Of a DNA stretch of 64,000 nt, positions 9,180-17,769 are shown piece after piece (within the stretch, counting starts at the first letter, position 1; every line of letters begins with the position of its first letter). A program made the position numbers and the translations under genes. The notes beneath the pieces were generated by a model that made no database searches, was not told the origin of the DNA, and was given only the letters and a program-made list of their open reading frames with translations. The DNA comes from an uncultured Oleiphilaceae bacterium (GTDB lineage: Bacteria; Pseudomonadota; Gammaproteobacteria; Pseudomonadales; Oleiphilaceae): contig CAJXUY010000012.1 in NCBI GenBank assembly GCA_913060665.1, positions 102,127 to 166,126 of the forward strand, in the 5' to 3' direction.

Positions 9180-9250
9180 CCAATATCTTAACTGAGCTAT
9201 GGTTGTAACGTAAAAAAACGTTAATTTTTGTCTAAAATCATATAACCAGA

Positions 9251-9279
9251 TTTAAACCTTCTGCTTGATCACTTATAAT
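9251..9279 (+). promoter_or_regulatory. Predicted sigma-70 promoter of 6S RNA
   Basis: A perfect -10 hexamer TATAAT occupies 9274-9279, with a weak -35 TTTAAA at 9251-9256 (17 bp spacer). Transcription would begin at about 9286-9288, which agrees with the 5' end of the closing stem of 6S RNA. Predicted from sequence only. Confidence 0.55.
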
Positions 9280-9286
9280 AAAGGCT

Positions 9287-9484
9287 AGTTTCCTGGTGTG
9301 TTAGCGAGTTGGATAAGTCCTCGAGCCGATAAGCGTTTTACCGGTGGCGACTCAGGGTAATGTGTGCAAGTCCCCTTATCTCTTCTGGAGGTAAACGGGG
9401 AAAGCCTAATTTATCACAGCTGCTACCACCTTGAACCATAGGGTTCAAGGCCATATTCGACAGCGGCACACTGGGAAATTTCTA
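9287..9484 (+). ncRNA. ssrS: 6S RNA
   Basis: About 195 nt between zapA and fau, the conserved location of ssrS. The ends pair (TTTCCtGGTGTG with CACACTGGGAAA). The characteristic element CCTTGAACC...GGGTTCAAGG is present at about 9431-9450, and a GAGCCGATA-like segment lies near 9323, as in E. coli 6S RNA. The RNA folds into a long hairpin with a central bubble that imitates an open promoter and sequesters sigma-70 RNA polymerase in stationary phase. Exact ends are estimated from the pairing. Confidence 0.92.
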
Positions 9485-9489
9485 TTATT

Positions 9490-10119
9490 ATGGATCATAC
9501 CTCCCCCTCTCATCACGTTTTCGATAAGCCTTTACTAAGACGCGAAATGCGCCGAAAAAGACGCGCGCTATCGCCGTTGCAACAAAAAAATGCCGCTCAG
9601 AGACTAAAATCGACACTCACATTAAGCCCGCTATTCAATAGCAGTCAACATATAGCAATTTATTTGGCGAATGACGGTGAAATAGACCCAGTATTACTAA
9701 TAACCAAACTGTGGAAAAGCAAAAAGCGGTGTTACCTTCCGATGTTACACCCGACTAAAAAAAACTGCCTTTGGTTTTACCTCTATACACCAAAAACAAT
9801 CCTTAAAAAGAATAAATTTGGAATTTATGAGCCTTCAATTAAGAACAAAATAAGACTATCACCGTGGGCGCTAAACCTAGTGTTATTTCCATTAGTGGCA
9901 TTTGATAGCCAAGGCGGACGCTTAGGAATGGGAGGGGGGTTTTACGACCGTACATTTGAGTTCACGCAAACAGATAAAAGCAAGGCGATAGGTTCAAGAA
10001 CGCGGCTTTATGGGTTGGCGCACCACTTTCAGCAATTAGAATCCATTCCAGTAGAAAAATGGGACATTCCGCTACAGGGTATCGCAACTGACAAACAACT
10101 TTTTTTGACCCATAAATAA
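9490..10119 (+). CDS. fau: 5-formyltetrahydrofolate cyclo-ligase
   Basis: A 209-residue enzyme that converts 5-formyl-THF to 5,10-methenyl-THF with ATP. The family features are an N-terminal basic segment (LRREMRRKRRALSPLQQKNAA), and the substrate/ATP-binding stretch PLVAFDSQGGRLGMGGGFYDRTF at about residues 135-158. It starts a few bases after the 6S RNA, the same arrangement as E. coli ssrS-ygfA, where the two can be cotranscribed. Lysine content is high in the middle (KKNKFGIYEP). Confidence 0.95.
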   Translation: MDHTSPSHHVFDKPLLRREMRRKRRALSPLQQKNAAQRLKSTLTLSPLFNSSQHIAIYLANDGEIDPVLLITKLWKSKKRCYLPMLHPTKKNCLWFYLYTPKTILKKNKFGIYEPSIKNKIRLSPWALNLVLFPLVAFDSQGGRLGMGGGFYDRTFEFTQTDKSKAIGSRTRLYGLAHHFQQLESIPVEKWDIPLQGIATDKQLFLTHK

Positions 10120-10186
10120 CCAAACTAAGGACGCTTACTTAGTCTACAGAAAGCCCCTACGGTTTTTAATCTACTATCGAACAGGC

Positions 10187-10330
10187 CTAGTTCTCAGCGA
10201 GCGTATGAACGACAGCCGACTGAGCAATACGAGGCTCATCATCTGACAAAATTGATGCAAATCCCGTGGCGGCTAAACCAAGGCAAAACAAAAATACAAG
10301 TGCGACCATACTATCTGGCTTACGTTTCAT
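10187..10330 (-). CDS. Small single-pass membrane peptide (47 residues), unrecognised
   Basis: A 47-codon frame from ATG at 10330 to TAG at 10187. It is preceded by a strong ribosome-binding sequence GGGGGAT six bases before the ATG. The product begins MKRKPDSMVALVFLFCLGL: a basic start, one hydrophobic helix at about residues 8-28, then an acidic tail (SDDEPRIAQS). It would sit in the inner membrane with the basic end in the cytoplasm. I do not recognise a function. The good ribosome-binding site and membrane topology support a real gene; it could also be a cleaved exported peptide. Confidence 0.6.
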   Translation of the reverse strand: MKRKPDSMVALVFLFCLGLAATGFASILSDDEPRIAQSAVVHTLAEN

Positions 10331-10618
10331 AGATCCCCCATAGATCCATCATGTTATCTTTCTTATAGATTTGAGGCGCCTCCATGCACACATTATTTTT
10401 GTTGTTAGCTTCCTTGCCCTTAAATACACCTAAATAATTAGATGTATTCTAGTTATCAATCAGTTGAGTTGGCATTACAAACTGTAACACAACTTACAAC
10501 TGTAACTTTAAGATATCCTATATTGGCAATATGTCCAGTTTTTTGGGTGAACTTCATTCAATTTCAGCATCATACTCACGTGAATCATCCAAAAGCACCA
10601 TAAATACCCCAAAAAGCA
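10331..10618. other. Intergenic region downstream of ilvA, upstream of the 47-residue gene
   Basis: An AT-rich 288 bp stretch that should hold the promoter of the small minus-strand gene. The nonamer AACTGTAAC occurs twice in direct orientation (10480-10488 and 10498-10506, 18 bp apart), a possible regulator site. Near the ilvA stop, AAAGCAC-type short repeats occur (10580-10620). No terminator with a T-run and no RNA gene was recognised. Confidence 0.4.
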
Positions 10619-12139
10619 CTATGAGCAACCCAAAAACAACTTGTATGCAGGGTTGTCTGTTTCATCCCAATACCTGAACCCGACTTTATCCAGCATCTTC
10701 TGGAATTCAGGCAAATCATTCTCATCAACCTGAACCCCCATCAGTACACGGCTATAAGCAGAACCATGATTACGATAGTGAAACATTGATATATTCCAGC
10801 GAGTACCCAGTGACATTAAAAACTTCATTAAAGCACCCGGTCGCTCTGGAAACTCAAACCGAAACACTTTTTCGTTATCGGTCGCAGCTGAATGCCCCCC
10901 AACCATATAGCGGATATGCAACTTCGCCATTTCGTTGTCAGTTAAATCCAGTACCGGGTATCCATCTTCCTTCAGGCTTTCCACTAGCTCTTCACGGCCA
11001 TGCCCACCATGCTGAATTTGCACACCCACAAATACTTGAGCCGCAGATAAATCTGAATAACGATAATTAAACTCAGTAATATTTCGCTTGCTTAACGCTT
11101 GCACAAACTGTTTATAGCTTCCAGGCCGCTCCGGCAACGTCACCGCTAAGATAGCCTCTCGCTTTTCGCCTATTTCAGTTCGCTCAGAGATATAACGTAA
11201 GCGATCAAAATTAACATTAGCGCCACTCACGACGGCTGCGAGGTTTTTCCCTTCTAAGCCTTCCCGCTCTGCGTATTTTTTTAACCCTGCAACGGCTAAT
11301 GCACCTGCGGGCTCTGCAATAGAACGGGTGTCATCAAACACATCTTTAATGGCGGCACATATTTCATCGGCAGAAACAGTTACCACCTCGTCAACACACT
11401 CTTTAGCCACTTCAAATGGCAATTCACCAATTTGCTTAACCGCTACACCATCCGCAAATATCCCAACTTCATCAAGAATAATACGTTCATTGGCTTTTAG
11501 AGCCTCATACAAACAAGCAGACTCATCATACTCTACGCCAATAACCTTAACGTCTGGCCTTATGTACTTAATATATGCGGCCATCCCAGCAATGAGCCCG
11601 CCGCCGCCTACAGGAATAAATACAGCGTGAAGAGGCGCCGTATGCTGCCAAAGCAGCTCCATTGCAACCGTACCCTGACCTGCAATTACATCTTCATCAT
11701 CATAAGGAGGGATGTAAACCATGCCCTTCTTTTTAACAAGATCTAACGCATAAGCGGACGCTTCATCAAACGCATCACCTTTTAGAATAACCTTGGCGCC
11801 TCGATTTTTAACCGAATTTACCTTTATTTCTGGTGTCGTCTGCGGCATTACAATCGTCGCTTTAATACCCAGTTTTTGAGCGGAATACGCCAACCCCTGC
11901 GCATGATTTCCTGCAGAGGCTGCGATAACCCCCTTCGCTTTCTCTTCATCTGTTAACTGAAAAACCCGGTTATAAGCGCCTCTAATTTTAAATGAGAACA
12001 CAGGTTGAAGGTCTTCTCGCTTCAACACAATGTGATTATTGAAGCGCGAGGAAAGCAGCCGAGCATCTGTTAAAGGTGTTTCGATCGCAACGTCATAAAC
12101 GCGTGCATCGAGTATTTTCTTTATATATCGCTGTGACAT
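10619..12139 (-). CDS. ilvA: Threonine ammonia-lyase, biosynthetic (threonine deaminase)
   Basis: A 506-residue PLP enzyme that deaminates threonine to 2-oxobutanoate, the first step to isoleucine. The PLP lysine lies in VFSFKIRGAYNRV near residue 50, with the glycine-rich phosphate loop PVGGGGLIAG near residue 175. Two ACT-like regulatory domains follow (starting about residues 330 and 425: ERPGSYKQFVQAL and ERPGALMKFLMSL), indicating the isoleucine-inhibited biosynthetic form, not the short catabolic TdcB. The length is close to E. coli IlvA (514). It is not linked to other ilv genes here. Confidence 0.96.
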   Translation of the reverse strand: MSQRYIKKILDARVYDVAIETPLTDARLLSSRFNNHIVLKREDLQPVFSFKIRGAYNRVFQLTDEEKAKGVIAASAGNHAQGLAYSAQKLGIKATIVMPQTTPEIKVNSVKNRGAKVILKGDAFDEASAYALDLVKKKGMVYIPPYDDEDVIAGQGTVAMELLWQHTAPLHAVFIPVGGGGLIAGMAAYIKYIRPDVKVIGVEYDESACLYEALKANERIILDEVGIFADGVAVKQIGELPFEVAKECVDEVVTVSADEICAAIKDVFDDTRSIAEPAGALAVAGLKKYAEREGLEGKNLAAVVSGANVNFDRLRYISERTEIGEKREAILAVTLPERPGSYKQFVQALSKRNITEFNYRYSDLSAAQVFVGVQIQHGGHGREELVESLKEDGYPVLDLTDNEMAKLHIRYMVGGHSAATDNEKVFRFEFPERPGALMKFLMSLGTRWNISMFHYRNHGSAYSRVLMGVQVDENDLPEFQKMLDKVGFRYWDETDNPAYKLFLGCS

Positions 12140-12273
12140 GAGAGATTTTTTCTATCTGGATTAAAGTGAACCGAAACATTAATAATTACGGTTAAAATAC
12201 AGCACTCGCTAGTTAAAACAACCTATTTACTATAAAAACGATATGGCGCTACAAAAAAATTACACGATTACAC

Positions 12274-12302
12274 TTGAGTTAGAAGACGACCGGTCATATA
12301 TT
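12274..12302 (+). promoter_or_regulatory. Predicted promoter and operator of the TetR gene
   Basis: A -35-like TTGAGT (12274-12279) and -10-like TATATT (12297-12302) are separated by 17 bp. The palindrome GACCGGTC (12288-12295) sits inside the spacer, a classic repressor position. The same CGACCGGTC is found again before the neighbouring oxidoreductase gene. Transcription would begin at about the ATG at 12309, suggesting a leaderless or nearly leaderless message. Predicted from sequence alone. Confidence 0.5.
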
Positions 12303-12308
12303 ATATTT

Positions 12309-12914
12309 ATGCCAAGACCAAGAAGAAGTGAACATACGCGAGAAGCGTTAATAGAAAACGGTATCGAACAGCTATCATTAAATGGCTACCACGGCACTGG
12401 GATTAAACAAATACTCGATGCGGTAAATGTGCCTAAAGGGTCATTTTATAACTACTTTTCGAGTAAAGAGGCTTTTGTGGCCGAAATTCTCCGTGAGTAT
12501 AGCAACCAGTATCTCAAAATTCTGGATGATTATATCGATAACGCTAATGAACAACCACTAAAGAAAATTAAGACCATATACGGCTTTATGTTAGAGCAGT
12601 TTTCGGGTCAAAACTGTCAACGCGGCTGCTTAATTGGCAGTATTGCTGCTGAAATTGGCAACCAAAGCAAAAAGTGCCAAGCAGCAATGCTTGAGTCTGT
12701 TGCTCATTCCAAGCAACGTGTGTCGAGATTAATTCAGCAAGCACAAGATAAGCAGCAGATTCGAGATGACTTAACCGCAGAGCAAATTACCCAAGTGTTT
12801 TGGGCAACGTGGGAAGGCAGCCTACTGAAGATGAAAATGGAAGGTAGTATTGATACGGCAAAAGATACACTATACATCATGCTGGACCATCTGCTTGCCC
12901 CCCTTGACCGTTAA
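12309..12914 (+). CDS. TetR/AcrR family transcriptional regulator
   Basis: A 201-residue regulator. The N-terminal helix-turn-helix is clear (REALIENGIEQLSLNGYHGTGIKQILDAVNVPKGSFYNYFSSKEAFVAEIL split over residues 10-60). The C-terminal ligand domain carries CQRGCLIG, as in the subgroup that controls Old Yellow Enzymes (NemR/AcuR-like) and senses electrophiles. The frame begins 22 codons upstream at 12243, but the ATG at 12309 directly precedes the conserved start (PRPRRSEHTRE), and the longer version would translate through the presumed promoter. It probably represses itself and the next gene. Confidence 0.9.
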   Translation: MPRPRRSEHTREALIENGIEQLSLNGYHGTGIKQILDAVNVPKGSFYNYFSSKEAFVAEILREYSNQYLKILDDYIDNANEQPLKKIKTIYGFMLEQFSGQNCQRGCLIGSIAAEIGNQSKKCQAAMLESVAHSKQRVSRLIQQAQDKQQIRDDLTAEQITQVFWATWEGSLLKMKMEGSIDTAKDTLYIMLDHLLAPLDR

Positions 12915-12988
12915 ACTAAAAACGAAGTGAAGCCACAAAAACGAAGTCTGTTAACAGGCAGTTCAATTTTTAGAGAACATTAATAAGC

Positions 12989-12996
12989 GACCGGTC
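12989..12996 (+). promoter_or_regulatory. Second copy of the putative TetR operator
   Basis: The palindrome GACCGGTC, in the context CGACCGGTCtTATA, lies 28 bp before the oxidoreductase start codon and repeats the element before the TetR gene (CGACCGGTCaTATA). NemR-type regulators use similar GACC/GGTC palindromes. Binding by the adjacent TetR protein is inferred. Confidence 0.55.
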
Positions 12997-13023
12997 TTAT
13001 AGATAATTAAAGAGGATATATTT

Positions 13024-14256
13024 GTGAGCAACGACATTAATCTAAACACAGCGTTCACCCTAAAAAATGGAACCGTCATTAAAAACAGACTGTTCAAGTC
13101 AGCCATGAGTGAGCAATTAGGTACTAAAGACCACAACCCCACCAAGGGCCTTGCAACACTATACAAAACATGGGCTGATGGCGGCTTAGGCTTATCTATT
13201 ACCGGCAACATAATGATTGACCGTACCGCACTAGGCGAGCCTAAAAACGTCGTATTAGATACCCAAAGCGATTTGGAACCATTTAAAAAATGGGCACAAG
13301 CCGGTTCTGCTAACGGGTCACATATCTGGCCTCAACTTAATCATCCAGGTAAGCAGATACCTAATTTTATTACTGAAGTGCCTGTTGCACCTTCTGCAAT
13401 TGCCCTTAAAAACGGGCTTGAAAAAGGTTTTAACAAGCCTCGTGCACTGACAGAGAACGAGATACTTGAGATCATCCAAAAGTTTGCAACGGCGGCTGAA
13501 CTGTCTAAAAAATCGGGGTTCACTGGTGTTCAAATACACGGCGCACATGGTTACTTAGTGAGCCAATTTTTGTCTCCTCGGCATAACCAACGTGACGACC
13601 GATGGGGCGGTTCACTAGAAAACAGAATGCGTTTTGTACTAGCGGTCTATCATGCCATTCGTGAAAAGGTGGGCAAGGATTTTCCAATCGGAATAAAACT
13701 AAACTCTGCTGATTTTATGCGTGGCGGCTTTACAGAAGAAGACTCAATGGAAGTCGTTAAAGCATTGGCGAGTGCAGGCATAGACTTAATTGAGATCTCA
13801 GGCGGGACTTATGAAAGCCCTTCGATGATCGGTCATAATATGAAACCAACGACCCAAAAGCGAGAAGCTTACTTTTTGGCGTATGCTGAAAAAGTACGTA
13901 GCATAATTGACACGCCTCTGGTCGTAACCGGAGGCTTTCGTTCAGCAGATGGCATGGTGACAGCACTTAGAAGCGGTGCAACCGACTTTGTTGGCCTTGC
14001 TCGCCCACTAGCCGTCTACCCAAATCTGCCAAATGACCTAATGGCTGACGAAAATCATAGCATTGAGCTGCGACCACTGACCACCGGTGTAAAACTGGTT
14101 GATAAAATGGCGATGCTTGATATTACCTGGTACGAGTTCCAGCTTGCCAGAATGGCACAGAAGAAAGCACCTAAACCCAATATGAGTGAGTGGGGGACAT
14201 TCGCCAAAACCCTATTAGGTGCTGGTATTTACGCGTTTAAAAAGCGTCGTGCGTAA
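13024..14256 (+). CDS. NADH:flavin oxidoreductase, Old Yellow Enzyme family
   Basis: A 410-residue FMN-dependent ene-reductase fold. Visible features are the flavin-binding start (LKNGTVIKNRLFKSAMSE), LNHPGKQ near residue 108, the substrate-binding pair in VQIHGAHGYLVSQFLSP near residue 175, the signature RDDRWGGSLENRMRF, and VVTGGFRS/FVGLARPL phosphate-binding motifs near residues 302-325. Such enzymes reduce activated C=C bonds or nitro groups with NAD(P)H. The start is GTG, chosen because AGAGGA lies 7 bp upstream. It follows a TetR gene with a shared operator, suggesting induction by electrophiles. The exact substrate is unknown. Confidence 0.92.
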   Translation: MSNDINLNTAFTLKNGTVIKNRLFKSAMSEQLGTKDHNPTKGLATLYKTWADGGLGLSITGNIMIDRTALGEPKNVVLDTQSDLEPFKKWAQAGSANGSHIWPQLNHPGKQIPNFITEVPVAPSAIALKNGLEKGFNKPRALTENEILEIIQKFATAAELSKKSGFTGVQIHGAHGYLVSQFLSPRHNQRDDRWGGSLENRMRFVLAVYHAIREKVGKDFPIGIKLNSADFMRGGFTEEDSMEVVKALASAGIDLIEISGGTYESPSMIGHNMKPTTQKREAYFLAYAEKVRSIIDTPLVVTGGFRSADGMVTALRSGATDFVGLARPLAVYPNLPNDLMADENHSIELRPLTTGVKLVDKMAMLDITWYEFQLARMAQKKAPKPNMSEWGTFAKTLLGAGIYAFKKRRA

Positions 14257-14303
14257 AAGATAGAGAAGCGCTACTAAGTGCGGGAATCCTGTGTTTTGTA
14301 AAA

Positions 14304-17300
14304 TCAAAGCAACAAGCTTCCCGCCTGCCAGTTCTCCAGCAACTCATCAGCCGGCTTGGGCTTACAATACAAATAACCCTGAGCAAAATGACAATGCTGT
14401 TGAATCAAATAGTCTCTATGTGCAACCGTCTCTACGCCCTCAGCTAAAACGGTCAACCCTAGTGAACGTCCCATACCGATAATCGCATTTACGATCGCCT
14501 CATCATTCGCATCATCCAAAATATCTCGAATAAACGACTGATCAATTTTTAGGATATCAATCGGAAATCGTTTTAAATAACTCAGCGACGAGTAACCTGT
14601 TCCAAAGTCATCAACCGCTAAGGTAATGCCTAGCGCCTTTAACCGATTTAGCTGAGAAACGGTTCCTTCGACATCTTCGATCAAGATGCTTTCGGTCAAT
14701 TCAACCGATAGGTGTTCCGGCTTAAGTGAAGTAGACGCTAATGAACCTTGAATGACTTTGCATAAATGTTCACCATGCCTGAATTGATATGCCGAAACAT
14801 TGACGGCTACCTTAACTTCGGGGAAGCCAAGCTGCTGCAATCGTTTGTTCTCTTCACAGGCTTGACGAATCACCCAGTCACCAATTTTACCAATCATTCC
14901 GGTCTCTTCTGCGAGCGGAATAAATGTGAGGGGTGATATAACCCCTTGAATGGGGTCTATCCAACGAATAAGTGCCTCTAACCCGATAAGCTCTTTTGAC
15001 CTCAAATCTACCTGAGGCTGATAGTGCAGTACAAAATGACCACTCTCAATGGCGTGACTGAGTTTATTCTCCAATAACAAACGTTCTTGCGCCTTAGAGT
15101 TCATCTCTTCTTTATAAAACTGAAAATTGTGTTTACCTTCTGCTTTAGCGTGATACATGGCCATATCAGCATTACGCAACAACGTATCACAGTCTTCTGC
15201 ATCTTGGGGGTATACAGCTATACCAATGCTCGTGCCGATGATCACTTGGTTCCCCATCAACTCAATAGGCTCGGCCAACTTATTAATAAATATAGAGGCA
15301 ATATCAGCGATTTTCTCGATATTCGGCACCCCTCTTAATACAATAGTGAACTCATCCCCCCCTAAACGGGAAACCGTATCTTCTTTTCTGATCAAATCCA
15401 GAAAAATATTGGCCACATGCTGTAATAACATGTCGCCATATTTATGCCCTAAGGAATCGTTAACATGCTTAAAATTATCCAAATCAAACAACATAACCGC
15501 CACCATTTGATTAGGGTAACGTTTAACACTTGCAATCGCTTGATCTAACCGATCTGCCAATAGTCTTCGGTTTGGTAGGTTCGTCAAAGGGTCATAAAAG
15601 GCAAGTTTCTTGATCATTTCTTGGGCGGCGTGTAGCTCCGTATTATCTGCTTGTGTAGATAGATAATGTGTGACGTTGCCCTGCTCGTCTTTAATAGGAG
15701 AAATAGACTGTAGCGACCAATACAGAGATCCGTCCTTCTTTTTGTTTTGGAATTCACCATTCCATTCATTCCCTGCTAATAACGTCGCCCATATTTCTTT
15801 GCTAACCGATTCAGGGGTCTCTTCACTTTTGAACAATTGGGGTGTCTTTCCAGATACCTCTTTCAATGTATAACCGGTCAACTGAGAAAACGAGCGGTTC
15901 ACATATTCAATTTCGCCGGCTGAGCTAGTAATAATAATCGCGCTAGCACTTTGCTCAACCGCTTGGGATAACTGTCTGAGTTTATTTCCAGCGAGCAATC
16001 GTTGCTGTTCTTGATCAAAATGCAAAATGGCAGCACTTATATCGTCGCTCAACGTTGACAGCAGGTTAAGCATCTCACTATCAAATACCTTAGGGTGCGC
16101 AGAGTACATCGTAAAAATGCCAATAACATTCCCCTTAAAGATAAGTGGTACAGCCGCCAATGCACGATAACCTCGCATGGTTGCAGCGTTACGCCATAGC
16201 ATAAAATCCGGGTCTGTCATCACATCATTCACACAACAAACTTCGCCCAGCTTAGCGGCTCTGCCAACCGGACCATTCGCAAAATCCGACTGATCCAACC
16301 TCATTTGAATATCTTTAAGGTAGCCTGCCTCATCACCGGCAAAATTTTGCGGACTCACTATATTCCCCTCAATTAAACCGATCCAAGCCATTTTGAAACC
16401 ACCCTGCCGAATCGAAATATCGCATATACGCTGAAACAACTCCTCCCGATTTTTGGCTAAAAGAATCGCTTTATTGGTGTGACTCAAGACTGTATACAGT
16501 CGGTTTAGACGTTCGAACTTTTCCTGCGCCCGCTTCCGAACGGTTATATTACGCCGAACATGAACCATACCAGCCATTTCATCTCGGTAATGAATATTGG
16601 TTAACGAAACCTCAAACCACTGTTCATGATCTAAGTCGAAAAATTCACAGTTGCGTATCTGAAGTTGACCCGCGATGGCTTGGCAGATTTCACACTGCGC
16701 CATATCAACACTTGCGGAGTGAAACATCTCATGGCAGTGTCTACCTATTATTTCAGATGTGGGTAACCCGGTTACAGCTCGTACAGCTTCGTTAACCTGT
16801 CGTATATGCCCCCTATCATCAATCACAACCGTTTCATCAGGGATCGCGTCGTAAGTGTTCGCCTCTCTAGATAAGTTTCTAAACGGTTCCTTTAAAGAAG
16901 ACTCTATTAACGCCACATAAATGGCCCAAAAAGAGAGCAACTTCAATAGGTGTCCGACCATTAACATTACACCCTGAAAGTCACTATACAACGTAAAAGA
17001 GAGCTCCGCTGCAATCGTAAATATGATAGACGCATTAATTAGCCGAAGTACATGACGATCGATATTTTTGCGTTCATACCACAATGCCAAAACAGCAAGA
17101 AGTAGTATGGTAATAATAATATATTCGCTTACGATTTTTATCGGCTGCAAACCGCTACCCTCAACGTGCATAATGGGTACCCAGCCACTAAAAACCGCCC
17201 AAAGCGCAAAAACAGACATAACCGCACTGCAGAAAAATGCAAGCCTTCGGTGAAGCATTCGATGGATAAATAAAGGGGCTATAAGTAAGATCAACGCTTC

Positions 17301-17660
17301 AAAATACCGTGCAATAATCCATATTTGCATCGTTGGATTCGCATCATTAACAGAGAAGAATGGTAACCCCAAAAACGTAAGGGTATGAAATAGGTCAAGT
17401 ACGCCTACCCAAAAATAGCCTACTCCCAAAAACATCAAATAGTTATTGCGAGAAAGCGGGTAGGTATTCCATGCGACAACAAAACTTATCATCGCTATGG
17501 TAATAGCAAAAAGCTCTGACAAGGTATGAAACAATAAAGGGTTGAATAGGTTAACGGGGATTAGTCCAACCACAAGCAACAACGGAACCCACCAAATAGA
17601 GATGATAGACATCAACGTCTGCACTAACCTGGCATCTAAAAACTTAGTTTTAATAAGCAC
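14304..17660 (-). CDS. Membrane sensor diguanylate cyclase/phosphodiesterase (MASE3-PAS-GAF-PAS-GGDEF-EAL)
   Basis: An 1118-residue inner-membrane protein. Residues about 1-265 form a MASE3-like sensor with eight or so helices. A PAS domain (about 275-390), a GAF domain (about 395-550) and a second PAS (about 565-685) follow. The GGDEF domain (about 690-855) has an intact RLGGDEF near 765 and an RxxD product-inhibition site five residues before it (RKED). The EAL domain (about 870-1110) has GLEALIRW near 895 plus AVNVS, ELTES, DDFGTGYSS and LAEGVET, so both activities could be live. It starts at GTG. It probably adjusts c-di-GMP in response to a small-molecule or redox signal that cannot be identified. 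Confidence 0.93.
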   Translation of the reverse strand: MLIKTKFLDARLVQTLMSIISIWWVPLLLVVGLIPVNLFNPLLFHTLSELFAITIAMISFVVAWNTYPLSRNNYLMFLGVGYFWVGVLDLFHTLTFLGLPFFSVNDANPTMQIWIIARYFEALILLIAPLFIHRMLHRRLAFFCSAVMSVFALWAVFSGWVPIMHVEGSGLQPIKIVSEYIIITILLLAVLALWYERKNIDRHVLRLINASIIFTIAAELSFTLYSDFQGVMLMVGHLLKLLSFWAIYVALIESSLKEPFRNLSREANTYDAIPDETVVIDDRGHIRQVNEAVRAVTGLPTSEIIGRHCHEMFHSASVDMAQCEICQAIAGQLQIRNCEFFDLDHEQWFEVSLTNIHYRDEMAGMVHVRRNITVRKRAQEKFERLNRLYTVLSHTNKAILLAKNREELFQRICDISIRQGGFKMAWIGLIEGNIVSPQNFAGDEAGYLKDIQMRLDQSDFANGPVGRAAKLGEVCCVNDVMTDPDFMLWRNAATMRGYRALAAVPLIFKGNVIGIFTMYSAHPKVFDSEMLNLLSTLSDDISAAILHFDQEQQRLLAGNKLRQLSQAVEQSASAIIITSSAGEIEYVNRSFSQLTGYTLKEVSGKTPQLFKSEETPESVSKEIWATLLAGNEWNGEFQNKKKDGSLYWSLQSISPIKDEQGNVTHYLSTQADNTELHAAQEMIKKLAFYDPLTNLPNRRLLADRLDQAIASVKRYPNQMVAVMLFDLDNFKHVNDSLGHKYGDMLLQHVANIFLDLIRKEDTVSRLGGDEFTIVLRGVPNIEKIADIASIFINKLAEPIELMGNQVIIGTSIGIAVYPQDAEDCDTLLRNADMAMYHAKAEGKHNFQFYKEEMNSKAQERLLLENKLSHAIESGHFVLHYQPQVDLRSKELIGLEALIRWIDPIQGVISPLTFIPLAEETGMIGKIGDWVIRQACEENKRLQQLGFPEVKVAVNVSAYQFRHGEHLCKVIQGSLASTSLKPEHLSVELTESILIEDVEGTVSQLNRLKALGITLAVDDFGTGYSSLSYLKRFPIDILKIDQSFIRDILDDANDEAIVNAIIGMGRSLGLTVLAEGVETVAHRDYLIQQHCHFAQGYLYCKPKPADELLENWQAGSLLL

Positions 17661-17769
17661 TCTCTAATCTTCTCTAATGATTGCAACCGATAGTCACCGC
17701 GAGACCGCAATTTATTCTTGATAAAACTAAGAGTAGAAGAAAATTAGCAAATCGGCATAATAATCCAAA

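Noticed and set aside
9180..9260. Separate small gene between zapA and 6S RNA
   Set aside because: No frame with a ribosome-binding site; the stretch looks like the 6S promoter region only.
15157..15510. 117-codon plus-strand frame opposite the GGDEF-EAL gene
   Set aside because: Antisense shadow of a conserved catalytic domain; no ribosome-binding site and no recognisable protein.
14304..17660. Degenerate, receptor-only reading of the large GGDEF-EAL protein
   Set aside because: Both GGDEF and EAL motifs and the supporting catalytic segments are intact, so loss of activity cannot be claimed.
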